From Candidatus Poribacteria bacterium (GTDB lineage: Bacteria > Abyssobacteria > SURF-5), in the NCBI GenBank assembly GCA_016215705.1, contig JACRIR010000233.1:1-49453 (forward strand): a DNA stretch of 49,453 bases. The letters run 5' to 3'. Shown here one piece after another: positions 24,448 to 34,073 of the stretch. How positions within the stretch are numbered: position 1 is the first letter of the stretch; each line of letters opens with the position of its first letter. Both the position numbers and the translations under genes were made by a program. The notes beneath the pieces are model-generated. The model ran no database searches, had not been told where the DNA came from, and saw only the letters and a program-made list of their open reading frames with translations.

Positions 24448-26056
24448 TTCCCAAACCAATCCTTCCAGCGAGCCGGCCCGTCCGGACTCACCCGAAATAG
24501 AGGCCCTTCTCGCGATATCAGAGAAGCTTGGCGCTTCGCGGGACCTTTCGGAAACGTTCCAGCAGATCATGGAAATCCTTGCATCGAGGTTCGGAATGGA
24601 ACGAGGCACGCTCACTCTACTCGACCGGGAGACCAAAGACCTCATAATTCGCGTTGCGCACGGCCTGACTGAGGATGAGATAAAACGAGGGAAATACAAG
24701 ATAGGGGAGGGGATAACGGGCAAGGTCGTCGAAACCGGCGGGCCGGTCGTTGTGCCGAGCATCGGACAGGAACCTCTCTTTCTGAACAGGACGGGGGCCC
24801 GCAAGAACATAGATCGTGACAAGATAGCCTTCCTCTGTGTCCCCCTGAAGCTTGAGAACGAAGTTGTGGGCGTCTTGAGCGTGGACAAGGTGCGCTCAGG
24901 CGACGACACACTGGAGAGCGACATGAGGTTCTTGACTATCATCGCCTCTATTGTCGCGCAGGCAGTTCGCGTGCACGGCGCCATCGACGAAATTGTCTCG
25001 CTCAAACACTTGCCGGACCGTATCCTTGCAGGAATGCCTGACGGTGTCCTTGTCTTCGACACTGCAGGCCTTTTGCTCACGGTGAACCCTGCGGCGGAGC
25101 GCATTTTCAGGTTCAGGCGCGAAGACGTAAAGGGAATACACTATGAGAATGTGTTCGCCGGACATCCGGGCATAATGAACGTCCTGGATCGCATTTTCGA
25201 TGATCCAAACGCCGCCGCAAGCTTCGAGGCGCATGTGGCTATTCCCGGCGCCGAGCCCATGCCCATTGCGATTACGTGGTCAAAGCTCGACGCTGATTCC
25301 GCCGGCAACCGGATAATCGCGGTCAATTTGCAGGATATCACCCGACTCAAGCGACTCGAGCGCCAATGGCGTCGAAGCCAGAGGCTGGCTGCCCTCGGCA
25401 CCATGGCCGCCGGCGTGGCGCACGAAATAAGAAACCCTCTCGGCGGCATTCGCGGCGCTTCCCAGCTCCTTGCCCGCGAAATGAGCAAAGAGAAGAGGCT
25501 CAAAGATTTCCTCGATGTAATAGTGCGCGAAGTGGATCGCCTTGACAGAACTGTCGAACAGCTCCTGGACTTTGCACGTCCCATGAAAGCCGATACGGCT
25601 CCAATCTCCATCGAGGATGTCATTGACCGGGCGCTCACTTTGTCAAAGACCGAGATCGAGAAGAACGGAATCCGCGTCTTCAAGAACTTCCCGTCTCGCA
25701 AGAAGTTAGTAGACGCCGACGCTTCTCAACTAACCCAGGTTTTCCTGAATCTTTTCCTCAACGCGACCCAGGCAATGAGGCACGGTGGCACGCTCGCTGT
25801 CAGTATTCGCGAGGACGCCGGCCTTGCCGACGGGAAAGAGCCGTTCTTGTCCGTCGAGATCACGGACACGGGATGCGGGATGCCACCCAATGTGCTCGAT
25901 CATCTCTTTATGCCGTTCTTCACGACACGCGAAAACGGCACCGGCCTTGGTCTCGCTGTCTCGCACCGGATAATCGAAGAACACGGCGGCTCGATAGACG
26001 TCGCGAGCGAAGAGGGAAAGGGAACCACTTTTGTAGTTTCATTCCGCGCAGTGTAG
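24440..26056 (+). CDS. GAF-PAS sensor histidine kinase (NtrB/AtoS-like)
   Basis: A 538-residue cytoplasmic sensor kinase without a transmembrane segment. A GAF domain spans about residues 25-175 ('IGEGITGKVVETGGPVVVPS'), a PAS domain about 193-300 ('MPDGVLVFDTAGLLLTVNPA'). The phospho-acceptor His is at about residue 328 in 'MAAGVAHEIRNPLGGIRGAS'. The ATPase boxes are 'VFLNLFLNATQAM' (N box), 'TDTGCGMPPNVLDHLF' (G1) and 'GTGLGLAVSHRIIEEHGG' (G2). It is followed at 28 bp by an NtrC-type response regulator, its evident partner. The signal is probably an intracellular small molecule. Confidence 0.9.
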   Translation: MTDSQTNPSSEPARPDSPEIEALLAISEKLGASRDLSETFQQIMEILASRFGMERGTLTLLDRETKDLIIRVAHGLTEDEIKRGKYKIGEGITGKVVETGGPVVVPSIGQEPLFLNRTGARKNIDRDKIAFLCVPLKLENEVVGVLSVDKVRSGDDTLESDMRFLTIIASIVAQAVRVHGAIDEIVSLKHLPDRILAGMPDGVLVFDTAGLLLTVNPAAERIFRFRREDVKGIHYENVFAGHPGIMNVLDRIFDDPNAAASFEAHVAIPGAEPMPIAITWSKLDADSAGNRIIAVNLQDITRLKRLERQWRRSQRLAALGTMAAGVAHEIRNPLGGIRGASQLLAREMSKEKRLKDFLDVIVREVDRLDRTVEQLLDFARPMKADTAPISIEDVIDRALTLSKTEIEKNGIRVFKNFPSRKKLVDADASQLTQVFLNLFLNATQAMRHGGTLAVSIREDAGLADGKEPFLSVEITDTGCGMPPNVLDHLFMPFFTTRENGTGLGLAVSHRIIEEHGGSIDVASEEGKGTTFVVSFRAV

Positions 26057-26084
26057 CGGAGCGACGGAAGGAAAGCTGACCAAA

Positions 26085-27491
26085 ATGCGTCCAAGGATTC
26101 TTATCGCAGACGACGACGAGAGCATGCGGTGGGTGTTAACCAAGACGTTCTGTGCGCCGAAATACCAGTCGGAGAGCGTCGTAAGCGGCGACGAGGCGCT
26201 CGCGCGACTGCGCGAATCCCACTACGACGCGCTGCTTATGGACGTGCGAATGCCCGGAATGAGCGGGCTCGAGGCGCTTGCGCAGGCAAGGTTGCTCCAG
26301 CCCGACCTCGCCGTGATCATAATCACCGCCTTTGGCACGATGATGACTGCCATAGAGGCCATGAAACTGGGGGCGTACGATTACCTGACAAAACCCTTCG
26401 ATGTCGAGGAACTCGAGCTGACGGTTCAAAAGGCGCTCAAAGCGCAAGCGCTCGCGCGCGAAAACATGGAGCTCCGCGCCAATCTGCGCCGCAAGTATGA
26501 CATTCACAATCTGGTCGGCAGTTCGGAGAAAATGCAGCAGGTGTACAAGGCTATCGGCCGCGTCGCGGACAAGGATGTCACCGTGCTTATACAAGGGGAA
26601 AGCGGAACGGGGAAAGAAATGGTCGCTCGCGCAATTCACTACAACAGCGGCCGGGCATCGAAGCCTTTTGTCGCCGTCAACTGCGTGGCCATACCCGAGA
26701 ACCTTCTCGAGAGCGAAATGTTTGGCCACGTCAAAGGTGCGTTCACAGGCGCTACCTCGAGCAGGACCGGCAAATTCGAGCAAGCAGAAGGGGGGAGCCT
26801 GTTCCTGGATGAGGTGGCCGATATCGGGCTTGATCTGCAAGGCAAGCTCTTGAGAGTGCTTCAGGAACGCGAGATAGAGCCGGTCGGCGGACAATCCACC
26901 ATAAAGGTAAACGTGCGCGTGGTTGCCGCGACCAATCGAATCCTGTCCGACCAACTGAGGGAAGGCAGATTCCGCGAAGACCTTTTCTATCGGCTCAACG
27001 TAGTGCCCATCGAGTTGCCGCCGCTGAGAGACCGGAAGGAAGACATCCCTGAACTCGCCACCTACTTTGCGCAGCGATTCGCAGACGAAATGAACTCACC
27101 TCCGCGCGCGATCGAGCCTGCCGCCATCGAATTGCTCCGGACTTACGATTGGCCCGGCAACGTTCGCGAGCTGGAAAACCTTATCAAACGGATCATGGTC
27201 ATGCAGATCGATCAGGCGATCACGCCCGAGCATATCGGACTTGCGCTCCCGATACAGGCCGTCAGAAACGCGCCGGTTGCTTACGACTCATGGGAGGAAC
27301 TTGTCGGGCGGGACATCGAGTCGCTTGAGGGCCAGCCGGGACTCTACGATAAGCTTTTGGCAAAACTCGAAAAACCGCTTATCCTGAAAGTGCTGGCGCT
27401 TTGCGCCGGAAACCAATTAAGGGCCGCCGAAATGCTCGGTATCAACCGCAACACGCTTCATAAGAAGATGAAAGACCTCGGCCTGAAATAG
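26085..27491 (+). CDS. NtrC-family sigma54-dependent response regulator
   Basis: A 468-residue regulator with three domains. The receiver (residues 1-120) has the acidic pocket 'IADDDES' and the phospho-acceptor Asp at about residue 53 in 'LLMDVRMPGMSG'. The AAA+ domain has Walker A 'GESGTGKEMVARAIH', the sigma54-contact loop 'GHVKGAFTGATSS' and 'GGSLFLDEVADIG'. A Fis-type helix-turn-helix closes the protein ('NQLRAAEMLGINRNTLHKKMKDLG'; the N-x-L-R-A-A pattern). It activates RpoN promoters after phosphorylation by the kinase encoded just upstream. Targets are not evident from this window. Confidence 0.95.
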   Translation: MRPRILIADDDESMRWVLTKTFCAPKYQSESVVSGDEALARLRESHYDALLMDVRMPGMSGLEALAQARLLQPDLAVIIITAFGTMMTAIEAMKLGAYDYLTKPFDVEELELTVQKALKAQALARENMELRANLRRKYDIHNLVGSSEKMQQVYKAIGRVADKDVTVLIQGESGTGKEMVARAIHYNSGRASKPFVAVNCVAIPENLLESEMFGHVKGAFTGATSSRTGKFEQAEGGSLFLDEVADIGLDLQGKLLRVLQEREIEPVGGQSTIKVNVRVVAATNRILSDQLREGRFREDLFYRLNVVPIELPPLRDRKEDIPELATYFAQRFADEMNSPPRAIEPAAIELLRTYDWPGNVRELENLIKRIMVMQIDQAITPEHIGLALPIQAVRNAPVAYDSWEELVGRDIESLEGQPGLYDKLLAKLEKPLILKVLALCAGNQLRAAEMLGINRNTLHKKMKDLGLK

Positions 27492-27513
27492 GCCGCAATG
27501 TTGCATTGCGGCC
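27491..27513 (+). terminator. Strong hairpin after the response regulator gene
   Basis: GGCCGCAATG and its exact reverse complement CATTGCGGCC around a TTG loop, starting at the last base of the stop codon. No T run follows, so termination may be partial; a TATAAT at 27525-27530 could belong to a promoter for lepB. Confidence 0.45.
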
Positions 27514-27573
27514 GTCCGTTGACTTATAATAACTGAACTTGATGCGGAATCGGAGAGGGCAAGCGCAACCGGA

Positions 27574-28071
27574 ATGAAGAAACGCAAGCGCTCGATTTGG
27601 TTGGCTTTTGTCTTTTTCGCCGCTATCATATATCTGTTTCATGTTAAAGGTCTCCGCTTTTATCTCGTCCCGTCCGATTCGATGGCGCCGACTCTGATGA
27701 AATCGGACTATATCGCCGGCTTCAGAGCAAACCGGTCGGATTTGCGTCGCGGGGATATTGTGGTGTTTACCAGCGGATACAAGGGCGATTATTATGTGAA
27801 GAGAGTCATCGGGTTGCCCGGCGAAACACTGGCAATTATCAACGGCTATGTTTACACAAACGGAAAGATGCTGGAAGAGCCCTACGTTATGCAAAGAGGA
27901 CAAGAGAACCTGGGACCAATTCGAATCCCGAAGGACCGAGTCTTCATCATGGGCGACAACAGGACCAATAGCTTTGACAGCCGCTGGTTAGGGCCCGTGG
28001 CGACCAGTCTGATTGCGACCAGGGTCCGGTTCATTTACAACCCGATAAGTAGAATGGGACCTGTACGGTAA
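27574..28071 (+). CDS. lepB: Signal peptidase I
   Basis: A 165-residue type I signal peptidase, a short form with a single N-terminal membrane helix (about residues 8-24). The catalytic Ser is at about residue 36 in 'VPSDSMAPTL' and the general-base Lys at about residue 76 in 'DYYVKRVIGLPGE'. The conserved boxes 'GDIVVF' and 'FIMGDNRTNSFDSR' are present. It removes signal peptides of exported proteins at the outer face of the cytoplasmic membrane. It sits between the two-component pair and a histidine phosphatase gene, 28 bp before the latter. Confidence 0.95.
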   Translation: MKKRKRSIWLAFVFFAAIIYLFHVKGLRFYLVPSDSMAPTLMKSDYIAGFRANRSDLRRGDIVVFTSGYKGDYYVKRVIGLPGETLAIINGYVYTNGKMLEEPYVMQRGQENLGPIRIPKDRVFIMGDNRTNSFDSRWLGPVATSLIATRVRFIYNPISRMGPVR

Positions 28072-28099
28072 AGGAAAGGCGACTGAATCCGGAACGATC

Positions 28100-28708
28100 A
28101 TGCTGCTTTACTTGATAAGACACGGCGAGACCGATTGGAACATCGAGCGAAGGTGTCAGGGCTTCACCGACAGCCGCCTGAACGGAAAGGGCTTGCATCA
28201 GGCTGAGTCGATAGCGAGACATTTAAGCAAAACGAGATTGGCTGCCGTCTATTCGAGCACGCTCAGCAGAGCATTCGAGACGGCCCGAATAATAGCGAAG
28301 TACCATGATGCCGTCGTTCACGCAACCGACGACCTGCGCGAGCTGAATCAGGGTGAATTCGAAGGTCTGACGATAACGGAACTCGTCACGCAGCATAACG
28401 ATTTTCTCCAGAGGTGGTTCCAAAACCCGGCAGACCTGAAACTGCCGGGCGGGGAATCGCTTCGCGAAATGCAGATGCGCGCATGGTCGGCGTTGGAAAG
28501 AATCGTCGAGAAGCACTCCGATGGCGACGTTGCCGTTGTCGGGCACAATTTATGCAACAGCGCGTTGCTGTGTCAGATCATGAAGCTGGAGCTCGCTGAT
28601 TTCCGTCGTATTCAGCAGGATGTCGCAGCCATCAACGTTGTGGAATTCGGCGGTCGCTGGCCGCATCCCGTCGTCGTCCGCCTGAATGACACCTGTCATC
28701 TTCAATGA
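28100..28708 (+). CDS. Histidine phosphatase (phosphoglycerate mutase-like)
   Basis: A 202-residue member of the histidine phosphatase superfamily. The phospho-His motif is 'LYLIRHGETDWN' at residues 3-14; the second core His is in 'VVGHNLCNSALL'. 'RAFETARIIA' and 'LNQGEFEGLT' are family features. Candidates are a cobalamin-pathway phosphatase (CobC), a broad phosphatase (PhoE/GpmB type) or a 2,3-bisphosphoglycerate-dependent mutase; no cobalamin gene is nearby, so I leave the function open. It is followed 28 bp later by the small Lrp-type domain gene. Confidence 0.85.
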   Translation: MLLYLIRHGETDWNIERRCQGFTDSRLNGKGLHQAESIARHLSKTRLAAVYSSTLSRAFETARIIAKYHDAVVHATDDLRELNQGEFEGLTITELVTQHNDFLQRWFQNPADLKLPGGESLREMQMRAWSALERIVEKHSDGDVAVVGHNLCNSALLCQIMKLELADFRRIQQDVAAINVVEFGGRWPHPVVVRLNDTCHLQ

Positions 28709-28736
28709 ACTTGCAGGGAAGGAGTGGATAGACCTT

Positions 28737-28967
28737 ATGGCGAAAGCGTACTTGAAAATCACAGTGGAAGCCGGTAAGGAGAGAGAGGTTTGTTCCGCTC
28801 TCAGGAGGATGCCCGAAGTCAAGTCGGCGGATTTGACGACCGGCGACCAGGACATAATTGCCGTCGTAGAGGCGGCGAGCTACGAGATATTGCTCAAAAC
28901 CATAATCGAAAAACTGCGTCAGGTGAGCGGTATCTCGGGCACGTCAACGAGCCTCGTGCTTGATTGA
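28737..28967 (+). CDS. Stand-alone Lrp/AsnC ligand-binding domain protein
   Basis: A 76-residue protein that corresponds only to the dimeric alpha/beta-barrel effector domain of Lrp/AsnC regulators; the DNA-binding helix-turn-helix is absent. The pattern 'AYLKITVEAGKEREVCSALR', 'TTGDQDIIAVVEA' and 'VSGISGTSTSLVLD' fits the RAM fold. The start at 28737 (with GGAG 12 bases upstream) fits the domain boundary better than the ATG at 28686, which lies inside the preceding gene. Such stand-alone domains bind amino acids and may partner other regulators. It lies 95 bp before glmS. Confidence 0.75.
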   Translation: MAKAYLKITVEAGKEREVCSALRRMPEVKSADLTTGDQDIIAVVEAASYEILLKTIIEKLRQVSGISGTSTSLVLD

Positions 28968-29062
28968 CAGGAGAACTGTTGCATTTTCGCCGGGAATTCT
29001 TTGGGACGGAGTTCATTCATGTGTATCCTGCCGCACGCAGGATGTGATGGGAGCATGCGCAT

Positions 29063-30892
29063 ATGTGTGGAATAGTCGGTTATGTCGGCAGAGAGCAGGC
29101 GACCCCCATAATCATGGAGGGGCTGAGGAGGCTTGAGTATCGGGGATATGATTCGGCGGGGATTGCCGTAATCAATGGCTCGGCCGTGCACGCCGTCAGG
29201 GAGGTTGGCAAGCTTAAGGCGCTCAGGGCGCGTCTCGAGAAAGAAGCACCCCGGGGAACTACGGGCATTGGCCACACGCGGTGGGCGACTCATGGTGTGC
29301 CGTCCGTCGCCAACGCCCACCCGCATCATGACTGCACGCGCTCATTCATGCTCGTTCATAACGGGATAATCGAGAATTACGCCGAAATCAAGGATGAATT
29401 GCTTCACAAGGGACACGTGTTTGTCTCCGAAACCGACACCGAGGTGGTTGCGCACCTGATAGAAGCCTTCTATTCGGGAGACCTCCTCGAGGCAATGCTA
29501 AGCTCGATGAGGCAACTCAGGGGAGCCTATGCTCTCGCGGTCATTTCGTCGCATGAGCCGGACACTATTGTCGCCGCCCGGTGCGGAAGCCCGCTCGTCC
29601 TCGGCTTCGGAGACGACTTCAACCTGGTGGCATCGGACGCATCGGCTGTCCTCTCGCACACTCGCCGGGTTGTCTATCTCGACGATCATCAAGCGGCGCG
29701 GCTTCGCCCGAACGAGTCTGCAATCTCCGATCTTGGCGGCAACAGGCTTGAGCCGAAGATAAAGGAGATCAGTCTCAACCTGTCGGACATCGAAAAGGGC
29801 GGGCATCCCCACTTCATGATAAAGGAGATATTCGAGCAGCCGTCACTGGTCTCGGACGTGCTCGCGCGACGAATCTCTCCCGCGACGGACGAAATCCGTT
29901 TCTCTGAGACGAGAGACGCGGAACTTGGTCTTGAGACGGTGAAGAAAATCATGATTGTCTCTTGCGGCACCGCCTATCACGCGAGCATGGTGGGCAAGTA
30001 CTACCTGGAGAATCTTGCGCGAGTGCCCGTGGAAGTAGACATCGCGAGCGAGTTCCGCTACCGGAATCCCGTGGTGAACGAGGAGACCCTCGTGATTGCG
30101 ATCTCGCAATCGGGAGAAACGGCGGACACGCTGGCGGGCGTCAAGGAGGCCCACGGCAGAGGCTCGCGTGTTCTCTCGGTCATCAACGTCGAAGGAAGCA
30201 GCATTGACCGCGAGTCCGACGCAACGCTCTACGTGTACGCCGGACCGGAGATAGCGGTGGCTTCGACCAAGGCATATACGGCGCAACTGCTTTCTCTTGC
30301 GCTGTTCTCCCTGTATCTGGCCAGGAAGAGAGGAACTATCGAGCCGGAGACGTACGATGAGATGATCGGCGAGTTGCGATCCATCCCGGCCAAAATGCAA
30401 TGGATTCTCGACAACCACGAGACCGTCAGAACCTGCGCCCGGAAATTCAGCAACGCCCCGAACTTCTTGTACCTGGGCCGCAGTTACAACTACCCGAACG
30501 CGCTCGAGGGCGCCCTCAAACTGAAAGAGCTTTCCTATATTCACGCTGAGGGATGCAGCGCCGGTGAAATGAAACACGGGCCCATCGCGCTGGTTGACAG
30601 CACTTTTCCGGTCATTTGTCTCGTGCCCGACGGCAAGGTCTACGAGAAGATGTTGAGCAACATTCAGGAACTGCGGGCGCGTCGGGCTGTTATCATTGCC
30701 GTCGCCACGGAAGGGAACGAGGATATCGCGCGCCACTGCGAACACGTCATACATGTTCCTCGGGTCCACGAGTTGTTGAGTCCGCTTTTGACGGTCATTC
30801 CTTTGCAGTTGCTTGCGTACCACATCACGATAAACAAGGGGCTGGACGTTGACCAGCCGAGGAACTTGGCAAAAAGCGTTACCGTGGAATAG
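29063..30892 (+). CDS. glmS: Glutamine-fructose-6-phosphate aminotransferase (isomerizing)
   Basis: A 609-residue GlmS that makes glucosamine-6-phosphate for peptidoglycan and LPS. The N-terminal nucleophile Cys2 is in 'MCGIVGYVG', and the glutaminase domain continues through 'GHTRWATHG' and 'HNGIIENY'. The two SIS isomerase domains show 'VSCGTAYHASMVGKYY' and 'QSGETADT' then 'GRSYNYPNALEGALKLKE', and the end 'PRNLAKSVTVE' is the usual C-terminus. The start has GGGAG nine bases upstream. The 95-bp leader is too short to hold a glmS ribozyme. It is 24 bp before the epimerase gene. Confidence 0.97.
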   Translation: MCGIVGYVGREQATPIIMEGLRRLEYRGYDSAGIAVINGSAVHAVREVGKLKALRARLEKEAPRGTTGIGHTRWATHGVPSVANAHPHHDCTRSFMLVHNGIIENYAEIKDELLHKGHVFVSETDTEVVAHLIEAFYSGDLLEAMLSSMRQLRGAYALAVISSHEPDTIVAARCGSPLVLGFGDDFNLVASDASAVLSHTRRVVYLDDHQAARLRPNESAISDLGGNRLEPKIKEISLNLSDIEKGGHPHFMIKEIFEQPSLVSDVLARRISPATDEIRFSETRDAELGLETVKKIMIVSCGTAYHASMVGKYYLENLARVPVEVDIASEFRYRNPVVNEETLVIAISQSGETADTLAGVKEAHGRGSRVLSVINVEGSSIDRESDATLYVYAGPEIAVASTKAYTAQLLSLALFSLYLARKRGTIEPETYDEMIGELRSIPAKMQWILDNHETVRTCARKFSNAPNFLYLGRSYNYPNALEGALKLKELSYIHAEGCSAGEMKHGPIALVDSTFPVICLVPDGKVYEKMLSNIQELRARRAVIIAVATEGNEDIARHCEHVIHVPRVHELLSPLLTVIPLQLLAYHITINKGLDVDQPRNLAKSVTVE

Positions 30893-30916
30893 CCGAAAGG
30901 GGCGGGAACGAAACAA

Positions 30917-31873
30917 ATGGCTCTTTACTTAGTTACCGGAGGCGCAGGGTTCATCGGCTCGCACCTGGTTCGGAATTTGGTCACGCGCGGCGAGAAAGTG
31001 CGAGTGATCGACAACTTTCTGACGGGTTCTCGCGACAACCTGGGAGATGTGTTGAAGGAAATCGATCTGATCGAAGGCGATATTCGCGATGCCTCCCTTA
31101 TGCGGAAGGCGATGAATGGGGTCCGATACTGTTTGCACCAGGCAGCGTTGCCGTCGGTCCCCCGTTCAATCGAGGACCCGGAGGGCGCCAACGACATAAA
31201 TGTAAACGGCACTCTCACGGTACTGCTCGCAGCGAGAAATGCGCGCATTGATCGTTTTGTCTATGCTTCCTCTTCTTCGGTCTACGGCGATTCCCCCGTT
31301 CTTCCCAAACGCGAGGACATGCCTACGCAACCCCTGTCACCCTATGCGGTGAACAAGCTGGCGGGAGAACTTTACACCCGCATATTCTACTCGCTGTACG
31401 GACTGCCGACGGTTTCTCTCAGGTATTTCAATGTGTTTGGGCCCGGCCAGAATCCTGATTCGCCCTATGCCGCCGTCGTGCCCATTTTCCTTTCCGCAAT
31501 GCTGAAGGGCAAGCCCGCTTCCATCCACGGAGACGGTGAGCAGTCGCGGGATTTCTGCCAGGTTGAGAACGCTGTTTCAGCCAATCTGCTCGCTTGCGCC
31601 GCGCCCGTCGAATGCGTGGCCGGAAAGGTATATAACATCGCCTGCGGCGAAAGTCACACCATCAATGATCTCGTGAGAAAGCTGAACGAGATATTAGGAA
31701 CGCAACTCCATCCGATTCATGATGCGCCGAGGACGGGCGATGTCAGGGATTCCCTCGCCGACATAGCGCTTGCAAGGAGTGACCTCGGGTATGAGCCGCT
31801 TGTCAGGTTCGGCGAGGGCCTGGGCCGAACGGTAGAGTGGTTCCTGCGAGGGCGCTCTCGCGCAACCGGCTGA
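30917..31873 (+). CDS. NAD-dependent sugar-nucleotide epimerase (UDP-glucose/GlcNAc 4-epimerase type)
   Basis: A 318-residue extended short-chain dehydrogenase. The NAD motif is 'LVTGGAGFIGSHLVRNL' at the start; the catalytic Tyr and Lys are in 'SPYAVNKLAGELYTRI' after the serine-rich 'YASSSSVYGDS'. 'FNVFGPGQNPDSPYAAV' is the pattern of WbpP/GalE-type epimerases that act on UDP-N-acetylated sugars. Its position 24 bp after glmS fits a role in UDP-HexNAc supply for surface polysaccharide. The gene ends 72 bp before the convergent TPR gene. Confidence 0.9.
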   Translation: MALYLVTGGAGFIGSHLVRNLVTRGEKVRVIDNFLTGSRDNLGDVLKEIDLIEGDIRDASLMRKAMNGVRYCLHQAALPSVPRSIEDPEGANDINVNGTLTVLLAARNARIDRFVYASSSSVYGDSPVLPKREDMPTQPLSPYAVNKLAGELYTRIFYSLYGLPTVSLRYFNVFGPGQNPDSPYAAVVPIFLSAMLKGKPASIHGDGEQSRDFCQVENAVSANLLACAAPVECVAGKVYNIACGESHTINDLVRKLNEILGTQLHPIHDAPRTGDVRDSLADIALARSDLGYEPLVRFGEGLGRTVEWFLRGRSRATG

Positions 31874-31944
31874 GTGCGACGTTTACGCTTAGCGCCGAGT
31901 TCAATAGGTTCTGTTGTCTTTCATCTCTTGCTGTGCTCTTCGCC

Positions 31945-34068
31945 TCATCTTCCGGTCCCTCTGCCGCTCCCGCGTTCCTGTATGCTCTCGTGAAATCGGC
32001 GGTAAAAGCTGTCGGGTTCAAGTTCGTAAGCCCTTGCCGCCCACATCTCGGCTGTGAGAGTATCGCGGAGCGCAAGTGTCGCCAACGCCATTTCGTAAGC
32101 GGCGACGGCGGACGTGGGCCTTACGGCGTACGCAACACTCAGGTTGCCGAGCGCTGTGTCGTATTCCCCCCGCAGCGACAGAATCTGACCGAGCGCCAGA
32201 TTCGCGCCGAAATGGGACGGCGCTTTCTCGACGACTTTCCGGAGTAGGGCCGCCGCTGCTTCTTGTTTCCCCGTCATGCGAAGCATCAACGCCTCGCAAT
32301 AAACGGCCTCAACGGAGTCAGCCTGATGCGAAAGCAGAGCTATCGTGTAAATGCGCTTGGCCTCGTCATACACCTCTTTCTTTACTTGTGCAACCTCCAG
32401 GGATGCGGCCGCGTCGGCCAGTCTCTTGTCGAGCCTCAATGCCCGGGCATAGAAGTCGATTGCGTCATCAAACCTTCCCGCGCGTTCGTATGCGCGCGCG
32501 AGCTTGACGTTGATTCTCGAGTCGAAGGCGTTCTCGGAGAGCGCCATCCTGTAACTCTCAATGGAGTTCCTCGTCTCGCCCAGCGTGGCATAAGCGTCCC
32601 CCATGCCGGCAAGCGCCAGCGCGGCATAAGCGTTTGATACCACAAACCGGCCGCGCTCGGCCCTTCCGGCAGAGGCGGGGCGCACGCCGGACTGCGACTG
32701 GGCGAGCTCATAGGCTCTAGCATACTCACCCAGCGCATTACCCGGTTGACCTGCATTCAAGAAAACGCTTCCCATTCCGATATGGATACGCGCGCTTGTC
32801 GGCCCGTGCTTCACCATTCTCGAAAAGAAAGTCGGGTCGTCGCGCCATTGCGTATTTCGCAGGACCGTCTGGGAGCAGAAGAACAAGAGGATAAGGGCAG
32901 GAGAAGCCTTCACCGCCGTCTTGCGCCAGCCTGCCAGGTTAGAGGTTGCCAATGAGATGATGTGGGTGAGCAAAAGCCCACAAAGGGCCGCCGCCCCGAC
33001 CATCGGGAAATAGAGGAAATGTGGAGGCGTGAAAAAGCTCGGTTCCGGATGAAACAAGAAGAAATAGGCGTATGGAAGCAGGCAGGCAAGAAACCAGCAG
33101 ATAAAGAACGAAATATGCGGACCTTTCTTGCGAAGCTTGATTGCGGTTCTTCCGGCAAGAAGAAGCAGTAACAGCGCAGTGGCGGTCGCAGGCGTCAACA
33201 ATGAGGTCTCGAGAGGCGTGAATGTTTCAAACCCGAGGCCATATGGCAAGACCGCGATACGCGCGTACGTGGCTGCAACCTCGAACGCAGTCATCATCCT
33301 ATTGACGAGATTGGACAGGTCTCCTCTAAACGCGAATGAGCCGGGGATTAAGTGCGAGCGCCAGAGAAAATACAAAAGCGCTACCAGAAAGACGGGCGCG
33401 AGCGCCCATGCTCCTGAAAAGGGTTTCCTCCGAAGGCTGCCGTCCGGTCTCGTGAACTCATATGCCGCAAGAACGATGGGGAGCGCAATCGCTGTTTCTT
33501 TTGTCAAGAGGGCCAGGGTGCAAGCGGCATATGCGGCGAGAAGAAGCAGGATGCCCATGCGAGGACCCGTCTGACGCGCACTCACATAGCATAGACAGCC
33601 CGCGAGAAAGAAAATCGCACAAAGGGGATCCGAGCGTCCGGAAACTCCGGCGACCGAGTCGGCAAGAGCCGGATGCGCGGCGAAAAGCAATGCCGCCAGA
33701 AAAGAGGCTGTTGCGTTCAACCTGAGTTTCTTCAATAGAAAGAAGACGAGAAGGGTTGCCGTCATATGCAACAATACGTTGGTCAGATGATAACCCACGG
33801 GTGACAGTCCCCACGCAGAATAATCCGCCAGAAATGAAAGGAGCGCCAGAGGACGATAATAGTCGTAGGCCACCGGGCCGGTCGTCGGCTGTCCGATGGA
33901 AAAAAATGGCCGCAGGAAATAGAGTTTGACGTACTTCACGTTTCGTATGGCCGGGTTATTCTTTATTACGGAAATATCGTCAAACACAAAGTCATTCGAT
34001 AGCGTATTCGCAAAAACGACCCAGACCAGGACGCTCAGGAGTATCGCGCGACCGGCAGTGTGTTTCAT
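31945..34068 (-). CDS. Membrane protein with C-terminal TPR repeats (TMTC-like)
   Basis: A 707-residue protein with about ten hydrophobic helices in the first 420 residues and TPR repeats after about residue 455 ('FLNAGQPGNALGEYARAYEL', 'AYATLGETRNSIESYRMAL', 'YERAGRFDDAIDFYARAL'). The first luminal loop has 'DFVFDDISVIKNNPAI', an Asp pair like that of GT-C glycosyltransferases and the TMTC family, and 'VAYDYYRPLALLSF' follows. Proteins of this plan transfer sugars onto proteins or lipids in bacteria; donor and acceptor are unknown. It starts five bases after the waaA stop, so the two are co-transcribed. Confidence 0.75.
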   Translation of the reverse strand: MKHTAGRAILLSVLVWVVFANTLSNDFVFDDISVIKNNPAIRNVKYVKLYFLRPFFSIGQPTTGPVAYDYYRPLALLSFLADYSAWGLSPVGYHLTNVLLHMTATLLVFFLLKKLRLNATASFLAALLFAAHPALADSVAGVSGRSDPLCAIFFLAGCLCYVSARQTGPRMGILLLLAAYAACTLALLTKETAIALPIVLAAYEFTRPDGSLRRKPFSGAWALAPVFLVALLYFLWRSHLIPGSFAFRGDLSNLVNRMMTAFEVAATYARIAVLPYGLGFETFTPLETSLLTPATATALLLLLLAGRTAIKLRKKGPHISFFICWFLACLLPYAYFFLFHPEPSFFTPPHFLYFPMVGAAALCGLLLTHIISLATSNLAGWRKTAVKASPALILLFFCSQTVLRNTQWRDDPTFFSRMVKHGPTSARIHIGMGSVFLNAGQPGNALGEYARAYELAQSQSGVRPASAGRAERGRFVVSNAYAALALAGMGDAYATLGETRNSIESYRMALSENAFDSRINVKLARAYERAGRFDDAIDFYARALRLDKRLADAAASLEVAQVKKEVYDEAKRIYTIALLSHQADSVEAVYCEALMLRMTGKQEAAAALLRKVVEKAPSHFGANLALGQILSLRGEYDTALGNLSVAYAVRPTSAVAAYEMALATLALRDTLTAEMWAARAYELEPDSFYRRFHESIQERGSGRGTGR

Positions 34069-34073
34069 TCTCT

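Noticed and set aside
28968-29062. Possible glmS ribozyme or riboswitch before glmS
   Set aside because: The gap is only 95 bases and shows none of the conserved core; a full glmS ribozyme is longer.
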